DNA of 64,000 nt from Atherinomorus stipes. Taxonomy: Eukaryota > Chordata > Actinopteri > Atheriniformes > Atherinidae. Below the pieces are notes generated by a model that worked only from the letters and a program-made list of their open reading frames with translations, did no database searches and was not told the DNA's origin. Shown piece after piece: positions 1 through 10,812 of the stretch (the stretch's first letter is position 1; the number at the start of each line of letters is the position of its first letter). Position numbers and translations under genes: made by a program. Where the stretch lies: positions 62,001-126,000 of the forward strand of contig JALJCO010008639.1 of NCBI GenBank assembly GCA_023101725.1. The letters are read 5' to 3'.

Positions 1-698
1 CAATAACTTTGGTCTGTCCCGAGGGTTTGTTTGTTTTTAATCACTGGATTTCAGTCATTTATGGAAAATTATTTGGCCATTATCTCATGCTGTGATGGGG
101 AGGTTACCCAGTTCATGAACAGCTATATAGTTCACGAGCACTGATTTTAAGGTTGCTGGAATCTAGGCTACATCCAGTTTATCAAGCCTGTTTGGAGTAA
201 GATTGTTATAGGGGCCTATATGGGATGAGTATGGTAGGGGGCTGCCCTACTTGTAAATAAAACACGTTCAGATTTGATAAAGATAAAAAGAGTGCATTGG
301 TTGCCTTTTTCACCTGGTTCAGGTGAAAAAGGTAACATGTTTGTTACATAAAAACATGTTTGTTTTTATGAAACAATAATATGGCCGTTATAACAGCCTG
401 CTGATTATATTGTAGCTTTTTGTCACCTTGTTCATACTTTACAGACCACTTAGTAGGCTGCTGTTTAGAATAACAGGACGTGGAGGATGTTTTTTTTTTT
501 TTTTTTTTTTTATTCAACCTTTTTTTATACAGGTAAGTCCCATTGAAACAAGCCATCTTTTTTCAAAGGAGACCTGTTTACCTAATGTACATGGATTTAG
601 ATGGTGGGAGGAAGGATCATTACACAAATTCAAATGTGAGACAAAGATAACACAAGTAAACAGAAAATTCAGTTTTTGAATAAAGATTCTTATTCGTA
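1..698. other. Gene-free AT-rich sequence
   Basis: No coding exon or recognisable element was found here. The only landmark is a T-run at about 490-511. Short open frames across it are low-complexity and have no protein-like composition. Confidence 0.5.
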
Positions 699-2035
699 AA
701 GGAGGGGAAAAAAATCCAAACCTCCATGGCCCTGTGTGGAAAAAGTGATTGTCCCCTCGTAAAATAAATAAATTGTTAAAACATAAATTAACTGTGGTTT
801 ATCACATCTTTGGAAAGCTGAGTTCAATTTCACTACCCACACCAAGGCCTGATTACTGCCACACCTGTTCTCAATCAAGAAATCCCTTAAATAGGACCTG
901 TCTGACTAAGTTAAATAGACCAAAAGGATCCTCAAAAGCTAGACATCATGCTGTGATCCAATGAAATTCAGGAACAAATGAAAAACAAAGTAATTGAGAT
1001 CTATCAGTCTGGAAAAGGTTACAAAGCCATTTCTACTGTAAAGTTTTGGGACTCCAGAGAACCACAGTGAGAGCCATTATCCACAAATGGTGAAAACATG
1101 GAACAGTGGTGAAGCTTCCCAGGAGTGGACGGCCGACCAAAATGACCCCAAGAGCACAGCGATGACTCATCCAAGAGGTCACAAAAGACCCCAGAACAAC
1201 ATCCAAGAACTGCAGGTCTCACTTGCCTCAATTAAGGTCAGTGTTCATGACTCCACCATCAGAAAGAGACTGGGCAAAAATGGCCTGCATGGCAGAGTTC
1301 CAAGACCAAAACCACTGCAGAGCAAAAAGAACATAAAGGCTCGTCTCAGTTTTGCCAGAAAGTATCTTGATGATCCCCAAGACTTTTGGGAAAATACTCT
1401 GTGGACTGACGAGACAAAAGTTGAACTTTTTGGAAGGTGTAGGTCCCATTACATCTGGCTTAAAAGTAACACATAATTTCAGGAAAGGAACATTATACCA
1501 ACAGTAAAATAGGGTGGTGGTAGTGTGATGGTCTGGGGCTGTTTTGCTGCTTCAGGACCTGGAAGACTTGCTGTGGTAAATGGAACCATGAATTCTGCTG
1601 TTTACCAAAAAATCCTGAAGGAGAATGTCCAGCCAACTGTTGGTGACCTCAAGCTGAAGCGCACTTGGGTTCTGCAGCAGGACAATGATCCAAAACACAC
1701 CAGCAAGTCCACCTCTGAATGGCTTAAGAAAAACAAAATGAAGACTTTGGAGTGGTCTAGTCAAAGTCCTGACCTGAATCCCATTGAGATGCTGTGGCAT
1801 GACCTTAAACAGGCGGTTCATGCTGTAAAAACCCTCCAATGTGGCTGAATTACAACAATTCTGTAAAGATGAGTGGAACAAAATTCCTCCACAGCGCTGT
1901 AGAAGACTCACTGCCAGTTATCACAAACACTTGATTGCAGTTGTTGCTGCTAAGGGTGGAACAACCAGTTATTATGTTTAGGGGGCAATCACTTTTTCAC
2001 GCAGATCGATGTAGGTTTGGATTTTCTTCCCCCCA
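699..2035 (+). mobile_element. Tc1-like DNA transposon, degenerate
   Basis: A Tc1/mariner element flanked by TA dinucleotides (697-698 and 2036-2037). The ends are imperfect inverted repeats of about 50 bp: a purine-rich start, then AAAATCCAAACCT, then AAAAAGTGATTG near 704-755, mirrored at 1981-2034. At about 1.34 kb with one transposase frame it has the usual Tc1-family size. The transposase is broken, so the copy is dead unless mobilised in trans. Confidence 0.85.
963..1848 (+). pseudogene. Tc1-like transposase relic (DD34E type)
   Basis: A cut-and-paste transposase of the IS630/Tc1 family, which acts in the nucleus on its own inverted repeats at TA targets. It survives as two open blocks. 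The first (1087-1476) carries part of the helix-turn-helix region and the first catalytic aspartate in WTDETKVELFG. The second (1525-1848) carries MVWGCFAASGPG, the second aspartate in QQDNDPKHTS, and the glutamate in SPDLNPIEMLW. All three acidic catalytic residues are still readable. A stop after codon SNT (1474-1476), another just before 1525, and damage in the N-terminal part (about 963-1087) show it is a pseudogene. It lies wholly inside the inverted repeats, in the expected orientation. Confidence 0.85.
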
Positions 2036-3589
2036 TAAAAACAAATAGTATGAAGTGTAACTAGGTATGTATATTGTTTTGATTTTGTCAATACCGAGAC
2101 CAATATCAATACTTCTTAACAATACTGATATTTATTGATACTCTTATTGACACAAAGACTTTACAGGATGTTAAAAGATCCAGTGGTGGAGATAGTGTTG
2201 TTTTTGGCAGCCTGTTTTATTTTTAGTTTTAGTCTACAGTAATGTCTTAATGTTAACTTACCTCAATTTCATCATGGAAGACTTGTAATTAAAGTTTGTC
2301 CTGATATGATTTATTCGTTTTTCTCCCCAACAACCCAGCCACGACTCCACCCAAACTGCTTTGACCCACCGCATCTAAACAATGCTGTGAGTTTGAAGAG
2401 GGAATTGAGGAAGTGACGTCCCCTGCAACAGAGGTCTGAGCAGCAGTGCAAGGCACAGGCGAGGAAACAGAAAAATATAATAATGCAACTAAACATTATA
2501 GCGTTATTTCGTCCCTTCTTATTTTAGTTAACGGAAATGACAGACATTTTAGCAGTTTTCGTTTTGTGAACTACATTTAATCTAGTTTTTATTCGTCAAC
2601 GATATTATATTATATATTTGATTATAGTTCTCGTCACAAGATCACCATTAACGCTTAGTCGCATCTCGTTTCCGTCACGTGATAAAGGTTCGTTGACGAC
2701 TACAGTATATTTCGTCATGATTTTCGTTGACGAAAGCAACACTAGGGGGAGAACTCTTGTGTTGAAGAGGCCTGAACATAAAGGTAGGTGAAGGACAGCT
2801 GTGAGAATAAGGGAAGTGTGTCCGTCTTACTCCAAACCCTTGATTACACAACAGTTAGATAGGTATTCAAAAAGTATCAATAACAGTATCGTTTGTCCAG
2901 AAACTTATCGGTACCCTATATTGTTAAGATCAGGAACTGGTACCAAACGATACCTGTACTCAGTATACATCACCAGTGATGCTACCAGTACAATTCTGCG
3001 TTTATAGGCCTGCTGTGACAGTAGGGTTGTAGTTACAGTTGCTACTTTTACAGAACTATGAAGTATTTTGTGATGTAAACTGTTTAAATCTGGAGGGAAT
3101 ATATTGTAAATACATTATAACAGAAGTCTGTTCATCTTTCTTTGGCTGTTACTGGGCTAAACTACTTTTATTTATTTTTGTATACACAGATTGAATTGGT
3201 TGGACCCTGAACAAATGGATACTGTGTCCTAATTAATATTATATAATGGCCAACAAATGATCTGTGGTGAATTTTTTTTTTCTTTCTGTGTATACTGTAT
3301 GATCTGAAGACAGGATAATTGATATGGTGATTGATTTTGAATAAAACTTCTGGTGTTTTGTCTAATTTCTAGTCAAAATATCTCATCACACAAAAACATT
3401 TTGCCAATGGGACAAGCAAAATATTCTTGATAAGATTTCTTGAAATAAGATGCATTGCATTAAAACAAGATCTTATATCTTACTGAAATGTTTCTCTTTA
3501 AGTAATTTTGTCTTATTTTGAGTATGATGAGATATTTTGACTAGCAATGAGAAAAATATACTTGGTAATATTTGAGTTTTTGCAATGAA
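2036..3589. other. Gene-free interval with degenerate repeats
   Basis: No gene is visible. Stretches rich in GTATC/GATAC words near 2085-2160 and 2860-3000 resemble remnants of a fish non-autonomous DNA element also seen near 20,930-21,030, 26,650-26,730 and 29,483-29,580. Part of 2,510-2,745 is rich in CGTTGACGA-like words. I cannot assign a superfamily. Confidence 0.35.
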
Positions 3590-3775
3590 GAATGGTCAAA
3601 AATTCCCATAAACACGCTCCTAAACCTTGTGGACAGCCTTCAGAGTTGAAGCTGTTCTAGCTGCAAAGGGGGGACCAACATCATATTGAACCCAGTAGAT
3701 TAGGAATGGGATGTCACTTAACCTCATATGTGAGTCAAGGCAGGTGAATGAATACTTTTGGCAATTTAGTGTATT
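3590..3775 (+). mobile_element. Tc1-like 3' terminal fragment
   Basis: The stretch ends in AATACTTTTGGCAATTTAGTG, closely like the terminal inverted repeat of a common fish Tc1-like family (a variant of ACTTTTGGCAATATAGTGTA). No matching left end or transposase was found, so it is a fragment. The assignment rests on recall of the family end. Confidence 0.45.
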
Positions 3776-4869
3776 TCATAACAATGAGATACTGTCTCAT
3801 AATTGTCACTTAGCAATGTCATAATTATGAGATACTATCTCATAGTGATATAGCTAAGTCATAATTATGAGATACAGTTTTTTTTTTCATGAGTGGCAGA
3901 AATGGGCTTCCATTAAAAAAAAACAAAGTAATTACTATAGGGTTTTTTTTTTAATCTTGGTGAGAAAAGTTGATTTTTGACACAAGGGTGCTTTGTCAAA
4001 GCTGTTAACATAATCTGCCAAAAACCACTTAATTTTCCCTTTTTTATGAAGATTCTGATAGTATAAAACCTTACATATGGAGGAAGGCCGCGCCCATTTA
4101 ATATATCACACAGTTAACTGCTTACTTGTTGCTTGTTGGTGGATGGTCACAAACACCAAAGCGTGGTATCTTGGGGGTCGTGGATCAAAAAGTTTGAGAA
4201 TCACTGATCTGGAGGACAAAACTTTGAATTTACAAATTAAAGCATGGAAAGAAATGGATGCTCTAATCATTGTAGTCTGTCATGACATAAGTTTAAGTAA
4301 TAACATTAGGTAAAGCTAGTATAGATTTCAAATCCCTCCAAGAAATTTGGGGTGATTTTTGTCACTTTGCATGTTATTTGCAGCACTTTCAGGTTTGAAG
4401 TCTGTAAGCAGGATCACATTTTTATTTAAACCCAATGAAAGGAAATCTGAGTCATGATTATCTGAAACAGGATTTTACAGCATGACTGAACAATTGCTGG
4501 TTACGTGCTTGTGAAGTGTAAAATTTCCATGAGAGAATAAACAAAAATAGTCTCACACTGTACGTAGGCAGTCTCTAAACAAAAAAACAAGTTTCTGTCT
4601 TCCCCTTTTTGTTAAAGAGTGAGAAACCAGAGCAGTTTTCTTACCCATTTACCCTCCTACACCTTGTTGTCTCGACACAACACCCACCTCCCCACAGGCT
4701 GCTGCACGTCTGCCCACACACCCACACCTCTCTTAAATCTCTTTCCCCAAAGATGCTTTTACTGAAGAAAAGTGCAACATGCAAATCCTTCTTTGCATGG
4801 TAACTCCCACACAGAAATTTTTAAGAATTGTTTCAAACAACATGTTTGCATATTGCAACAGTTGAACCC
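3776..4869. other. Gene-free interval
   Basis: No gene is visible. Short repeats of a CATAATTATGAGATACT-like word occur at about 3,780-3,880. GGGTCGTGGATCAAAAAGTT at about 4,178 resembles the edge of a degenerate hAT-like repeat, but no partner end was found. Confidence 0.3.
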
Positions 4870-5154
4870 GTTACAGATCTGGGCATGAAAAAGTTCCCCT
4901 TTCAGCCGACTGCCAGCCACTTACCAGCCACTTGTCTGCTAATTCAATCACACAGATAATTGCCTGTGTGTCCAGGGGAAACGATTTCAGAGCATAAATG
5001 AATGCCCGGAACAAGGATGTTTCTACACCCCAAGTTTGGACACCGTACGTGATGGCGTATTTGTGGGACAAGTCGTTCAGCCAGTGATAGTGCAGTAATG
5101 GTGCACCACTTCTGGCAGAAAAAGGAGGAACTTTTTCATGCCCAGATCTGTAAC
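4870..5154. mobile_element. MITE with perfect 28-bp inverted ends
   Basis: The 28 bases at 4870-4897 (GTTACAGATCTGGGCATGAA...) are exactly the reverse complement of 5127-5154. If the outer TA is counted as a target duplication, the element begins CAGATCTGGG, a Tc1/mariner-like layout. The 285-bp body has no coding potential. The identical ends suggest a fairly young insertion or a strongly conserved family. Confidence 0.75.
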
Positions 5155-5519
5155 TCCTCTTAAAGCAAGGAAGTGGTGAGTTGTCCCCATCACAGTAAGA
5201 TAAAAACTGTTATGCTGCTGGAACTTCATATAAACATAAGAAACATTAAATTATCGAGTTGCATCTGTCTTGCAAATTTCTGCATAAAACAACATATATT
5301 ATTCACATAAACACAATTTAATTACTTGTTAATTGTTAAATCATTTCATCTGGGCACGGAAGACAAATCATGAATTGTGTATGAAAGAGGTACATTCACT
5401 GGCAACTTTAGAAGTTATTCCTCTCCGGCTGCATGTTAACAGAAATATCTAATCAGCCAATCACATGGCAACAACTCAGTACATTTTAGACATGGTCAAG
5501 ACAACTCGCTGAAGATCAA

Positions 5520-6600
5520 ACTTAGCATCAGAATGAGGAAGAAAGAGGATCTAAGAAACTTTGAACATTTCATAGTTGTTGCTTTGAGTGTTTGAGAAAC
5601 TGCTGATCTACTGGAATTTTCACACACAACCATCTCTAGGGTTTCCAGAGAATGATCTGAAGAAGAGGAAATATCCAGTGAGCAGCAGTTGTCTGGACCA
5701 GAGTCTTGCTGACGGGTTGGAGGTGATGGAAAGGCAACAGCAAGTCTAATATCCACTGTTTCCAACAAAGAAATGCAGAATCTGAACCAGAGGTTGCGCT
5801 AGACTTTTTCGTTGTCCGTCATTTTGACTGACAGGGTCATAAAAATCCAGTCATAATCTATTTCTTACCTGTCACTTTAATTAAAATATATACATATAAT
5901 AATGACATATTCGGTAGCATTTTTCCATGAAATGCTTGGTTGCTCAGTTGGTGCCAAAGACTAATTACTTTTTTGTCCCTCATCTTCCACTGCATCAGTC
6001 TTCCTTTTTTCACCTCTTTTGTCAACACTATCTTCATTATTGGGCTTTTTGAAGAAGCTTCGGACACTCAGCTGCCATGACATTTTTCCGAGTGAACCCA
6101 ACAGGCCATGCATCAAGAGAGACAATATGCTAACTCGCCATCTAGTGGTCAGGAGTGTAAATTGCAATCTGTCAAAATGACTGACGGCCTTCAGATTTTT
6201 CTGTCACCGTTTAAAAAAAACGGTCAATGACGGAAAATATTCGGTTAACGCGACCCCTGATCTGAACAGACAACACGTTCAACCTTGAAGCAGATGGGTT
6301 ACAGCAGCAGAGGACCACACTGGGTGTCACCAACTGTCAGCGAAGAACAGGAAAATGAGGCAACAATTCACAGACTCACCAAAACTGGACAATAGAAGAT
6401 GGAAAAACGTTGCCTGGTTTGTTGAGTCCCCATTTAAGCTCCACATTCAGATGTCAGGGTAAGAATTTGGTGGAAACATCATGAAAGCATGCATCCATCC
6501 TACCTTGGATCAACACTTCAGGGCTGCTGGTAGTGTGATGGGATGGGGGATATTTTCTTGCTACAGTTTGGGCCTCTTCTCAATTGAGCAAGGTGTAAAC
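5520..6600 (+). pseudogene. Old Tc1-like transposase relic, interrupted
   Basis: The sequence before 5787 and after 6260 forms one heavily mutated Tc1-type transposase relic. The 3' part reads like a known fish Tc1 coding region: a block around GAAGCAGATGGGTTACAGCAG at 6,290, an ACTGGACAATAGAAGATGG block at 6,385, and GTGTGATGGGATGGGGGATA near 6,535. Stops and indels are frequent in all frames. A hAT-like MITE (5788-6259) sits inside it. The boundaries are approximate because I could not find intact ends. Confidence 0.55.
5788..6259. mobile_element. hAT-like MITE with perfect 8-bp duplication
   Basis: The element starts CAGAGGTTGCGCTAGAC and ends GTTAACGCGACCCCTG, giving imperfect CAGRGGT...ACCCCTG-type ends. 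It is flanked on both sides by ATCTGAAC (5780-5787 and 6260-6267), an exact 8-bp target duplication typical of hAT transposons. The 472-bp body has no transposase. Removing it rejoins the two halves of the Tc1-like relic. Confidence 0.8.
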
Positions 6601-7230
6601 CAAGCAGCAACCAACGGTGGCCAACTGTGAGGCCAATGCGGAAATCCGGAAAAGGACTAAAAAATTGTAGTTCTTTCCTCATCCACCAGGAGCTGGCTGC
6701 AAAACAGAGCAAATCCCCACAGACTCCCATGTTAAAAAGACCATCTTCACAGCAGAAATAAACATGTTTACCGCCTGGTTCAAAAAATCATTTTAAGTTT
6801 AATAGGTCAAGTTTACCTTCATGTCAACTGTGAAGGGGGGTGAATTTTTTTTGTTACAGCTCATCAGTTTAGATGTTATTTAATCTTGAAATTACACATA
6901 ATTAGGGGCGTGTCCTTTTGATTGACAGCCAGCGGACAGGAGGCTGGCCTGTCGTCCAGTGGCTAACAGTTAGCTCCTTGTTTGCTCTCGATAAGGTCTT
7001 AATCTGTGTCTGAATGTCCTCCCTAACCCCTCATTCACTACATAGGGCTGCACTATATAGCGCACTATCTAGTGCACTCATTCTGCCTGCGATTCAGGCA
7101 CAAAGCTGACTACTTTTTCCTCGTCGCAGATCACTTAATTACCAGCTGTCACCGTGGCAACCACGGCGGCACCCACGGTGCAAGAAAAGATGTCATTCCA
7201 AATCAAATTTGTAATTTTAAGTGAAGATAT
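6600..7230. repeat. Interspersed repeat R1, left part
   Basis: The segment around 6,640-6,830 is clearly related, in inverted orientation, to 38,080-38,280 (shared AAACATGTTTAC and ACTCCCATGTTAAAAAGACC). A second part of the same repeat is near 12,180-12,400, matching the inverse of 37,745-37,930. The Ty3-type element and other sequence lie between the two parts. No gene is visible. Confidence 0.5.
7227..7230. repeat. Target-site duplication, left (ATAT)
   Basis: ATAT directly precedes the left LTR and is repeated at 11818-11821 directly after the right LTR. A 4-bp duplication fits Ty3-type integration. Confidence 0.7.
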
Positions 7231-7559
7231 TGTAGGGATTGTATAAGAACCGGAGAGGCGACAATTCCTAACTTTGATCACACAAGTGTGTGCATCGTTT
7301 ATTTTTCGGTAAGGTAACGAACAACCGGCAGACTTAACATGGCGCCGTCTGCCACAACAAAACCAGCCAGCCCTGCATCCTTAAAGGGACCGCAACAGAA
7401 TGAAATACTTGCAACTACATCAAACTACTTTCAATGCCACGCTGACAGTCTAGCATTAAAGAATAACATTGCATGTAAATCACATGTTATAAACAAGGAA
7501 ATCTCTGGAACAAGGTGAATTATGTAGCTTCTGTAATTGTGATAACTGCAGTCACTACA
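7231..7559 (-). repeat. 3' LTR of the Ty3-type element
   Basis: It begins TGTAG and ends CTACA, a perfect 5-bp inverted terminus. On the element strand it contains AATAAA (complement of the TTTATT near 7,300), a possible polyadenylation signal. It matches 11489-11817 at 327 of 329 positions by eye; the differences are CCACAAC here against CAAAAAC there, near 7,340. Confidence 0.95.
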
Positions 7560-7596
7560 CACGTCCCCCCAGAATTCACATTACCAGAGAAAATAG
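7560..7596 (-). promoter_or_regulatory. Polypurine-tract region of the Ty3-type element
   Basis: Read on the minus strand, the bases between the pol stop and the 3' LTR include a purine run (CTGGGGGGA) ending a few bases before the LTR. This is the expected place for plus-strand DNA priming. The exact tract boundary is inferred. Confidence 0.55.
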
Positions 7597-10500
7597 TCAC
7601 CGTTGAGGGGGGCGAATCAAACGACCAAAACGTGTGCGTTGAGCAACAGGCTGGGGCTTGGCACCCACAATGGGTGGTTGGATCCTGCCTTGTTGTGACA
7701 GAGGGGAAACAGGGACAGAAACCAGGGGGATTGCCTGAGTACCAGCGGGTACAGTTGGAGGGCGTCCTCGTCGTGGCGGCTGGGCCAGTTCCCTGGGCCC
7801 AGCTGGATCCAAATGAGCCGTTTTGAGACGATCGACTGAAACACGTTCAGGTTTGCCACCCATGTCCACAATAAAGTGCTTGTGGCCTGTCTCCAATACG
7901 CGAAAAGGGCCCTCATAGGGTGGACGCAGGGAATTTCTGTGTCCATCAACCCGGATGAACACATAGTCGGCCGACTGGAGGCCAGTGGGAAAGTGTGAGT
8001 GTGGAACACCATGGCAGGAAGTGGGGACAGGTGCAAAAACCTTAGCATTGTCCAGCAGCGTCGAACGCTGATGCTCAGCAGACCATGGGATCGTGGCGTT
8101 AGGGACAAAATCCCCGGGGACTCTAAGCGGCTGGCCATAAACCAACTCCGCAGACGACGACTGCAGATCTTCCTTGGGCGCCGTCCTGATACCCAGTAGA
8201 ACCCAAGGGAGCCTGTCGATCCAGTTGCCGTCCTTCAGGCTGGCACGGAGAGAGGCTTTCATTGACCTGTGAAACCGCTCACAGAGCCCGTTGGCCTGGG
8301 GATGGTATGACGTAGTGCGGTGGAGTTTAACCCCCAAGCCTTCTGCGACCGCGGTCCACAGCTCCGAGGTGAACTGTGCACCACGATCGGAGGAAATGTC
8401 TGACGGGGTGCCAAAACGGGCAACCCAAGTGCCAATGAATGCCCGTGCCACGTCCGCTGAAGTTGTTGATGCCAGTGGCGCTGCTTCCGCCCACCTCGTA
8501 GTCCTGTCTACCATAGTGAGCAAGTGAGTGTAACCATGAGAGGGGGGCAGAGGGCCAACCAGGTCAACGTTAACATGGTCAAAGCGTCGTTCTGGCACTT
8601 GGAACTGCTCCAGTGGGGCCTTGGTATGGCGGTGCACTTTTGCACGTTGGCATTCAACACAGGTGTTGGTCCAGTCTCTCACGTCCTTTTTGAGTCCACG
8701 CCAGACAAATTTAGCAGCTACTAACCTCTGTGAAGCCTTTGCTCCTGGGTGGGAGAGGCAGTGGATGGCGTCAAAAACAGGTCGCGTCCAACCAGCAGGG
8801 ACAACTGGCCGAGGAACGCCTGTGGAGACGTCGCAGAGCAACGTGGTGCCGGTGTCATCGAACACCACGTCCTCCAGTTGCAGCCCTGTGGTGGATGTCC
8901 TGAGGCTCTGAACGTCTGTGTCTGCGGCCTGCTCCTTGGCCATGCTGCTGTAATCCAAGCCCAGGTGGACTGCACCCACAACAGCCCGAGAGAGGCAATC
9001 AGCCACCTGGTTATATTTCCCAGCGACATGCTGCACATCCGTCGTGAACTCAGAAATGTATGCCAGCTGACGTTGCTGGCGGGCAGACCATGGGTCGGTC
9101 ACCTTGGACATGGCATAAGTCAGTGGTTTGTGGTCCACGAAAACCGTGAATGTGCGACCCTCCAGCAGAGAACGAAAATGACGGACGGCGAGGTACACGC
9201 CCAGCAGTTCTCGGTCGAAAGTGCTGTAGTGTTTCTCACTGGGGCGTAGCTGCCGGCTGAAAAAAGCGAGGGGCTGCCAGGCATTTTTTACCCACTGCTC
9301 GTACACCGCACCAACTGCATAGTCCGAAGCATCTGTGGTGAGTGCAATGGGGGCTGTGGGTGAAGGATGTGCGAGCAAAGCGGCATTCGCCAGGGATGTT
9401 TTTGTATCAGCAAAAGCCTTGTCTCTGTCCACAGTCCAGTCCAAAACATGTTTCGGCTTCTTACCCTTCAGTGCCTCGTATAAGGGCTGCATGGTTTCGG
9501 CTGCCCTGGGGACGAAACGATGGTAAAAATTCACCATGCCGAGGAACTCCTGCAGAGCCTTGACCGTGTGTGGACGAGGGAAAGCTGTAATGGCCTCCAC
9601 TTTGGACGGGAGAGGGATAGCACCCTCACACGTGATCCTGTGCCCAAGAAAGTCAATGGTGGAACGGCCAAACTGGCACTTTGCCGGATTTATGATGAGT
9701 CCGTGCTGGCTGAGCCGTCCAAACAGCGTTCGTAGGTGTGTCAGGTGTTGGGAGGCTGATGAACTTGCCACCAGGATGTCGTCAAGGTAGACAAAGACAA
9801 AGGGGAGGTCTCGCAGCACCGAGTCCATCAGCCGCTGAAAGGTTTGGGCTGCACTTTTAAGTCCAAATGGCATCCGGAGGAACTCAAAAAGCCCAAATGG
9901 AGTGACCACTGCTGTTTTGGGAACGTCGAGTGGGTGAACCGGCACCTGATGGTACCCTCGGATGAGGTCCACCTTTGAAAAAATTACCTTACCAGCCAGG
10001 TGTGCCGAGAAATCCTGCACATGCGGGACAGGGTAGCGGTCCGGAGTCGTTGCTTCATTCAACCGTCGATAATCTCCACATGGACGCCAGCCACCACCAG
10101 GCTTAGGAACGATGTGAAGGGGAGAAGACCACGAGCTGTTCGAACGGCGAACAATCCCCAGGCGCTCCATGTTCTCGAACTCTGCTTTGGCCACAGCGAG
10201 CTTGGCCGGGTCCAGGCGCCGTGCGCGTGCGAAGACTGGTGGGCCGGTGGTGGCGATATGGTGTTCCACACCATGCTTGGCGGCAGATGAGCGGAAGGTT
10301 GGCTGGGTGAGTGTTGGGAATTCAGCAAGCAGGCGCTGGTAGTCGTCCATAATGGGGAGCATGCTAGAGAGCTGCATAACACCAGGCTCCGTAGGCGTGC
10401 AAGCATAAGAGCAGAAAGTGACAGCGTCAATCAAACGGTGGTTTTTCACATCCACCAACAGTCCATATGCACACAAAAAATCTGCACCCAAAAGAGGAAC

Positions 10501-10812
10501 AGCAACCTTGGCCGTAACAAACTCCCAACTAAATCGCTGTCCCCCAAAACACAGTTCGATATGTCGTGTGCCATATGTGCGGATCGGGCTGCCATTGGCA
10601 GCTTCCATGGGAGGGCCATGGCTGTCAGCCATCATGTCTAGCTGTGATGCAGGCAGCACACTCCGCTGGGCCCCAGTGTCACAGAGAAAACGCCGTCCTG
10701 AGATGGAGTCACGGATGAAAAGTAGCCTGCCGTCATGGCCGACGCTCACGGCCACTAGCGAGCGCCGGCCTCGGTGTTTCCCGTCCCAACAAAACTGCAT
10801 GGAGGCCGGCAT
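7597..10812 (-). CDS. pol: Ty3-type Pol polyprotein (PR-RT-RH-IN)
   Basis: A 1071-codon open frame for the enzymes that copy the element's RNA and insert the DNA. Order: aspartic protease with CDTGAQ at about residues 44-49; reverse transcriptase with YLDD at 342-345; RNase H with TTDASD near 492 and an FDRELL glutamate near 535; integrase with an HHCC zinc site (H684, H688, C718, C721) and a DD35E triad (D750, D809, E845). The C-terminus is basic and ends RPPQR, 38 bases before the 3' LTR. It overlaps the gag frame by about 58 bases and lies in the -1 frame relative to it, so normal expression is probably by -1 frameshifting rather than from the ATG at 10812. No internal stop was found. Activity is untested, and the damaged upstream gag probably limits autonomy. 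Confidence 0.95.
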   Translation of the reverse strand: MPASMQFCWDGKHRGRRSLVAVSVGHDGRLLFIRDSISGRRFLCDTGAQRSVLPASQLDMMADSHGPPMEAANGSPIRTYGTRHIELCFGGQRFSWEFVTAKVAVPLLGADFLCAYGLLVDVKNHRLIDAVTFCSYACTPTEPGVMQLSSMLPIMDDYQRLLAEFPTLTQPTFRSSAAKHGVEHHIATTGPPVFARARRLDPAKLAVAKAEFENMERLGIVRRSNSSWSSPLHIVPKPGGGWRPCGDYRRLNEATTPDRYPVPHVQDFSAHLAGKVIFSKVDLIRGYHQVPVHPLDVPKTAVVTPFGLFEFLRMPFGLKSAAQTFQRLMDSVLRDLPFVFVYLDDILVASSSASQHLTHLRTLFGRLSQHGLIINPAKCQFGRSTIDFLGHRITCEGAIPLPSKVEAITAFPRPHTVKALQEFLGMVNFYHRFVPRAAETMQPLYEALKGKKPKHVLDWTVDRDKAFADTKTSLANAALLAHPSPTAPIALTTDASDYAVGAVYEQWVKNAWQPLAFFSRQLRPSEKHYSTFDRELLGVYLAVRHFRSLLEGRTFTVFVDHKPLTYAMSKVTDPWSARQQRQLAYISEFTTDVQHVAGKYNQVADCLSRAVVGAVHLGLDYSSMAKEQAADTDVQSLRTSTTGLQLEDVVFDDTGTTLLCDVSTGVPRPVVPAGWTRPVFDAIHCLSHPGAKASQRLVAAKFVWRGLKKDVRDWTNTCVECQRAKVHRHTKAPLEQFQVPERRFDHVNVDLVGPLPPSHGYTHLLTMVDRTTRWAEAAPLASTTSADVARAFIGTWVARFGTPSDISSDRGAQFTSELWTAVAEGLGVKLHRTTSYHPQANGLCERFHRSMKASLRASLKDGNWIDRLPWVLLGIRTAPKEDLQSSSAELVYGQPLRVPGDFVPNATIPWSAEHQRSTLLDNAKVFAPVPTSCHGVPHSHFPTGLQSADYVFIRVDGHRNSLRPPYEGPFRVLETGHKHFIVDMGGKPERVSVDRLKTAHLDPAGPRELAQPPRRGRPPTVPAGTQAIPLVSVPVSPLSQQGRIQPPIVGAKPQPVAQRTRFGRLIRPPQR

